A stretch of 24,097 bases of DNA, from positions 1 through 24,097 of the IMG/VR virus record IMGVR_UViG_3300027898_000040. One strand, given 5' to 3'. The DNA is from a virus. How positions within the stretch are numbered: the stretch's first letter is position 1; the number at the start of each line of letters is the position of its first letter. The translations under genes and the position numbers were made by a program. The notes below the pieces were generated by a model. It had not been told where the DNA came from, ran no database searches, and saw only the letters and a program-made list of their open reading frames with translations. Shown in pieces: positions 22,477 to 24,097 of the stretch.

Positions 22477-22876
22477 AATTAGTGTCACCCCGTTCAAGTT
22501 CAAACATTTTGAAGACCTCATTGCTTTACTCCAAAGCAATAACTACCCAGACGTTGAGTCAATTACAATGCGCACGCTCCCAAAGCTTGGTTATATCGCC
22601 TATTTGGGTAAACAACCGGTTGCAGCAGGGTTTTTGCGGCGTTTGGAGCCATGTTTCGCACAGATTGACACCTTATGCTCCTATAAGTTCTTTGGAAGCA
22701 AAGTACGTCACGAGGGTATTAAACTCGTTGTTGACGCTTTGATAGAAGACGCTAAACGCTTGAAGCTAGAGGGTATTTTAGCCTTTAGTCAAGACACAGG
22801 TGTTCTTAAACGTGCAGAATCTTTAGGTTTTACAACAATCCCTCAAACTTTAATCGGTCTAAACCTCAAAAAATAA
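22469..22876 (+). CDS. GNAT-like N-acetyltransferase (135 aa)
   Basis: The start is TTG 22469, overlapping the previous stop by 8 nt. The fold pattern fits small phage GNAT proteins: a first helix FKHFEDLIALLQSNN, a strand IAYLGKQPVAAGFLRR, a second strand AQIDTLCSYKFFGSKVRHEG, then VVDALIEDAKRL, and a C-terminal LKRAESLGFTTIPQTLIGLN resembling the GNAT 'a..lGF' motif. The acetyl-CoA Q/RxxGxG/A loop is poorly conserved (KVRHEGIK). Catalysis is therefore not certain. Similar genes are often found within tail gene clusters; the substrate is unknown. Confidence 0.68.
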   Translation: MDEISVTPFKFKHFEDLIALLQSNNYPDVESITMRTLPKLGYIAYLGKQPVAAGFLRRLEPCFAQIDTLCSYKFFGSKVRHEGIKLVVDALIEDAKRLKLEGILAFSQDTGVLKRAESLGFTTIPQTLIGLNLKK

Positions 22877-22949
22877 GGGACAAACCGCCATTTACAGTGG
22901 CAGAAGTGTCTCTATTGCCCGTAGTTTCTTTTTAACGCAGGAGTAGACT
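22877..22949 (+). promoter_or_regulatory. Structured intergenic element, GGACAAACCGCCA copy 2
   Basis: It begins right after a stop codon, like copy 1 at 16076. GGGACA (22877-22882) pairs with TGTCTC (22907-22912) with one wobble, enclosing GCCA (22887-22890) paired with TGGC (22898-22901). GGACAAACCGCCA is identical to 16076-16088 apart from downstream drift (one A inserted before TT). A weak T stretch at 22927-22933 follows. The ribosome site CAGGAG (22939-22944) serves the next gene. Confidence 0.55.
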
Positions 22950-24097
22950 TTGGGTTCAGTAGTTTCAGCCTTAACTGGCGGTGGCAAAGGCGCAGGATTT
23001 ACCGCACAATCTGCTGACGTCGTAACTCCGACAACAGCTCAAAACGCCACAGATCAATATACCAACGCACAAAACGCCTTGACCCAGCAGCAACAATTCT
23101 TGCAAGCTGTCCAAGGTCAAAACGGCATTCAAAACCAATCAAACGTATTCAATCAACTCCAAGGTGTCGCAAACGGCACAGGCCCCAACCCCGCACAAGC
23201 GCAACTAGCGCAAGCGACAGGCGCTAACACCGCCAACCAAGCCGCTTTGATGGCTGGTCAACGAGGCGCAGGCGCTAACGCCGGGCTGATAGCACGTCAA
23301 GCCGCAATGCAGGGTGGTGCTAATCAACAAAACGCCGCCGGCCAAGCTGCTACGCTGCAGGCTCAACAAAGTCTTAATGCTTTGGGTCAGATGGGAAACA
23401 TTTCAGGCCAGCAGGTAGCTAATCAGGCTGCTGCAACTGGAGCCAACACTCAAGCTGCTCAAGGCGAACAAGGTTTGATCTTAAACTCGATCAACGCACA
23501 AAACCAAGCTAACATTTCAAACACCCAGCAACAGAACGCTGCAAACGCTCAAATCGCTGCAGCCAACCAACAGTCCCAAGGCGCAATTCTTGGAGGATTG
23601 TTACAAGGGGGCGCTGGTTTAGCGGGTTCGTTGTTAACGGGAGGAGCCAGCACTTTGGCAAACACGGGGCTTGCTTCAACTTTAGGTGGGAATGCCGGGG
23701 CCATGGTAGCAAGGATGCAAAAAGACGCCGAAGGCGGTATGGTTGAAAAATACGCAGACGGCGGTGACGTAGCGCAACCACAAATGCAACCTTCTGGACC
23801 TAGTTCAAGTTTTGGTAAATTTTTATCCACAATAGGTAAAGCAGTAGCACCGCAGCCTGCGCCTAGCGCAATTGCAGACGGCCTTTCTGAATTGGCAAAA
23901 AGTTTTACAGCTACGCAAAAACCTCAAATGGCCGAAGGCGGTAAAGTACCCGCCCTTGTTTCCCCCGGTGAAAAATACTTAAGCCCTGAACTCGCTAAAA
24001 AAGTAGCTGAAGGCCGTGCCAACCCTATGAAAGACGGTAAAACCGTCCCAGGTACGCCTAAGGTTGGTGGTGCTAAAAACAGTTACGCTAACGACAC
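22950..24097 (+). CDS. Ala/Gln-rich virion protein (internal/ejection-like), partial at the right edge
   Basis: The frame opens at TTG 22950 with CAGGAG upstream and stays open to the last base, so the C-terminus is missing. Residues about 5-215 are Ala/Gln/Asn-rich and helical (for example ALTQQQQFLQAVQGQNGIQN), followed by a glycine-rich hydrophobic stretch (GGLLQGGAGLAGSLLTGGAS) that could insert in a membrane. The C-terminal part carries KYADGGDV, MAEGGKVPALVSPGEKYLSP and KVAEGRANPMKDG. The PALVSPGE segment is familiar from phage virion proteins of podovirus type. A P22-like ejection protein (as gp7/gp20) is a guess from composition and location after tail genes. The A(D/E)GG motifs link it to the 293-1387 protein. 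Confidence 0.7.
   Translation, partial: MGSVVSALTGGGKGAGFTAQSADVVTPTTAQNATDQYTNAQNALTQQQQFLQAVQGQNGIQNQSNVFNQLQGVANGTGPNPAQAQLAQATGANTANQAALMAGQRGAGANAGLIARQAAMQGGANQQNAAGQAATLQAQQSLNALGQMGNISGQQVANQAAATGANTQAAQGEQGLILNSINAQNQANISNTQQQNAANAQIAAANQQSQGAILGGLLQGGAGLAGSLLTGGASTLANTGLASTLGGNAGAMVARMQKDAEGGMVEKYADGGDVAQPQMQPSGPSSSFGKFLSTIGKAVAPQPAPSAIADGLSELAKSFTATQKPQMAEGGKVPALVSPGEKYLSPELAKKVAEGRANPMKDGKTVPGTPKVGGAKNSYAND
23748..23772 (+). repeat. 25-bp repeat encoding KYADGGDV, copy 2
   Basis: This matches 917-941 with two synonymous differences. It lies in the partial virion protein, 15 nt after another AEGG motif (DAEGGMVE). Confidence 0.8.

Noticed and set aside
22151-22539. Two minus-strand open frames at the end of the nozzle gene
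   Set aside because: They overlap each other and the coding end of the large tail gene, with no ribosome site or known motif.
1-24097. tRNA genes, CRISPR arrays, IS elements, integrase or attachment sites
   Set aside because: None were found by eye: no cloverleaf with a GTTCRA arm, no regularly spaced repeats, no transposase or recombinase motifs.

Overview
The window is a stretch of a tailed double-stranded DNA phage genome, most likely a podovirus-like lytic phage of a Gram-negative host. The evidence is a portal, scaffold and major capsid run, a tail-collar fibre, a large nozzle-like tail protein and a probable internal or ejection protein, with almost all genes on the + strand, short overlaps of the TAATG, ATGA and TGATG type, and no integrase or lysogeny genes. 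A Gram-negative host is inferred from a lipobox lipoprotein and a BamE-like secreted protein. The host itself cannot be named from this sequence.

Layout. 1-4627: small acidic proteins, portal and scaffold. 4770-7115: the major capsid gene, in pieces. It carries a 729-nt group I intron (4897-5625) encoding an HNH endonuclease. A second, ORF-less group I intron (6774 to about 7074) hides the last dozen or so capsid residues. Upstream of intron 1, a segment of about 40-56 nt with an in-frame UAG and two RNA hairpins looks like a candidate translational bypass element. 7149-7179: a strong terminator. 7181-10048: a sigma70-like promoter, a UDG-like protein, an SF2 helicase and two tandem nuclease-less homing-endonuclease-type DNA-binding proteins. 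10055-13002: several small promoter-led units encoding tiny membrane proteins, a DNA methyltransferase, a collagen-like lipoprotein and a BamE-like secreted protein. 13012-16075: tightly packed small genes including a NUMOD4-HNH endonuclease. 16076 to the end: structural genes resume (decoration-like protein, Fn3-fused connector, fibre, nozzle-like protein, GNAT protein, and a partial Ala/Gln-rich virion protein), separated by hairpin-rich intergenic elements.

How the parts work together. The two flanks build the virion. The middle block (7181-16075) holds DNA metabolism and probable host-interaction genes, seems to have its own host-type promoters, and splits the structural module. Homing-type elements are frequent: two group I introns, one intronic HNH, one free HNH and two orphan DNA-binding relatives. 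The most unusual locus is the start of the capsid gene, where the stop codon, paired hairpins and intron insertion site lie within about 70 nt.
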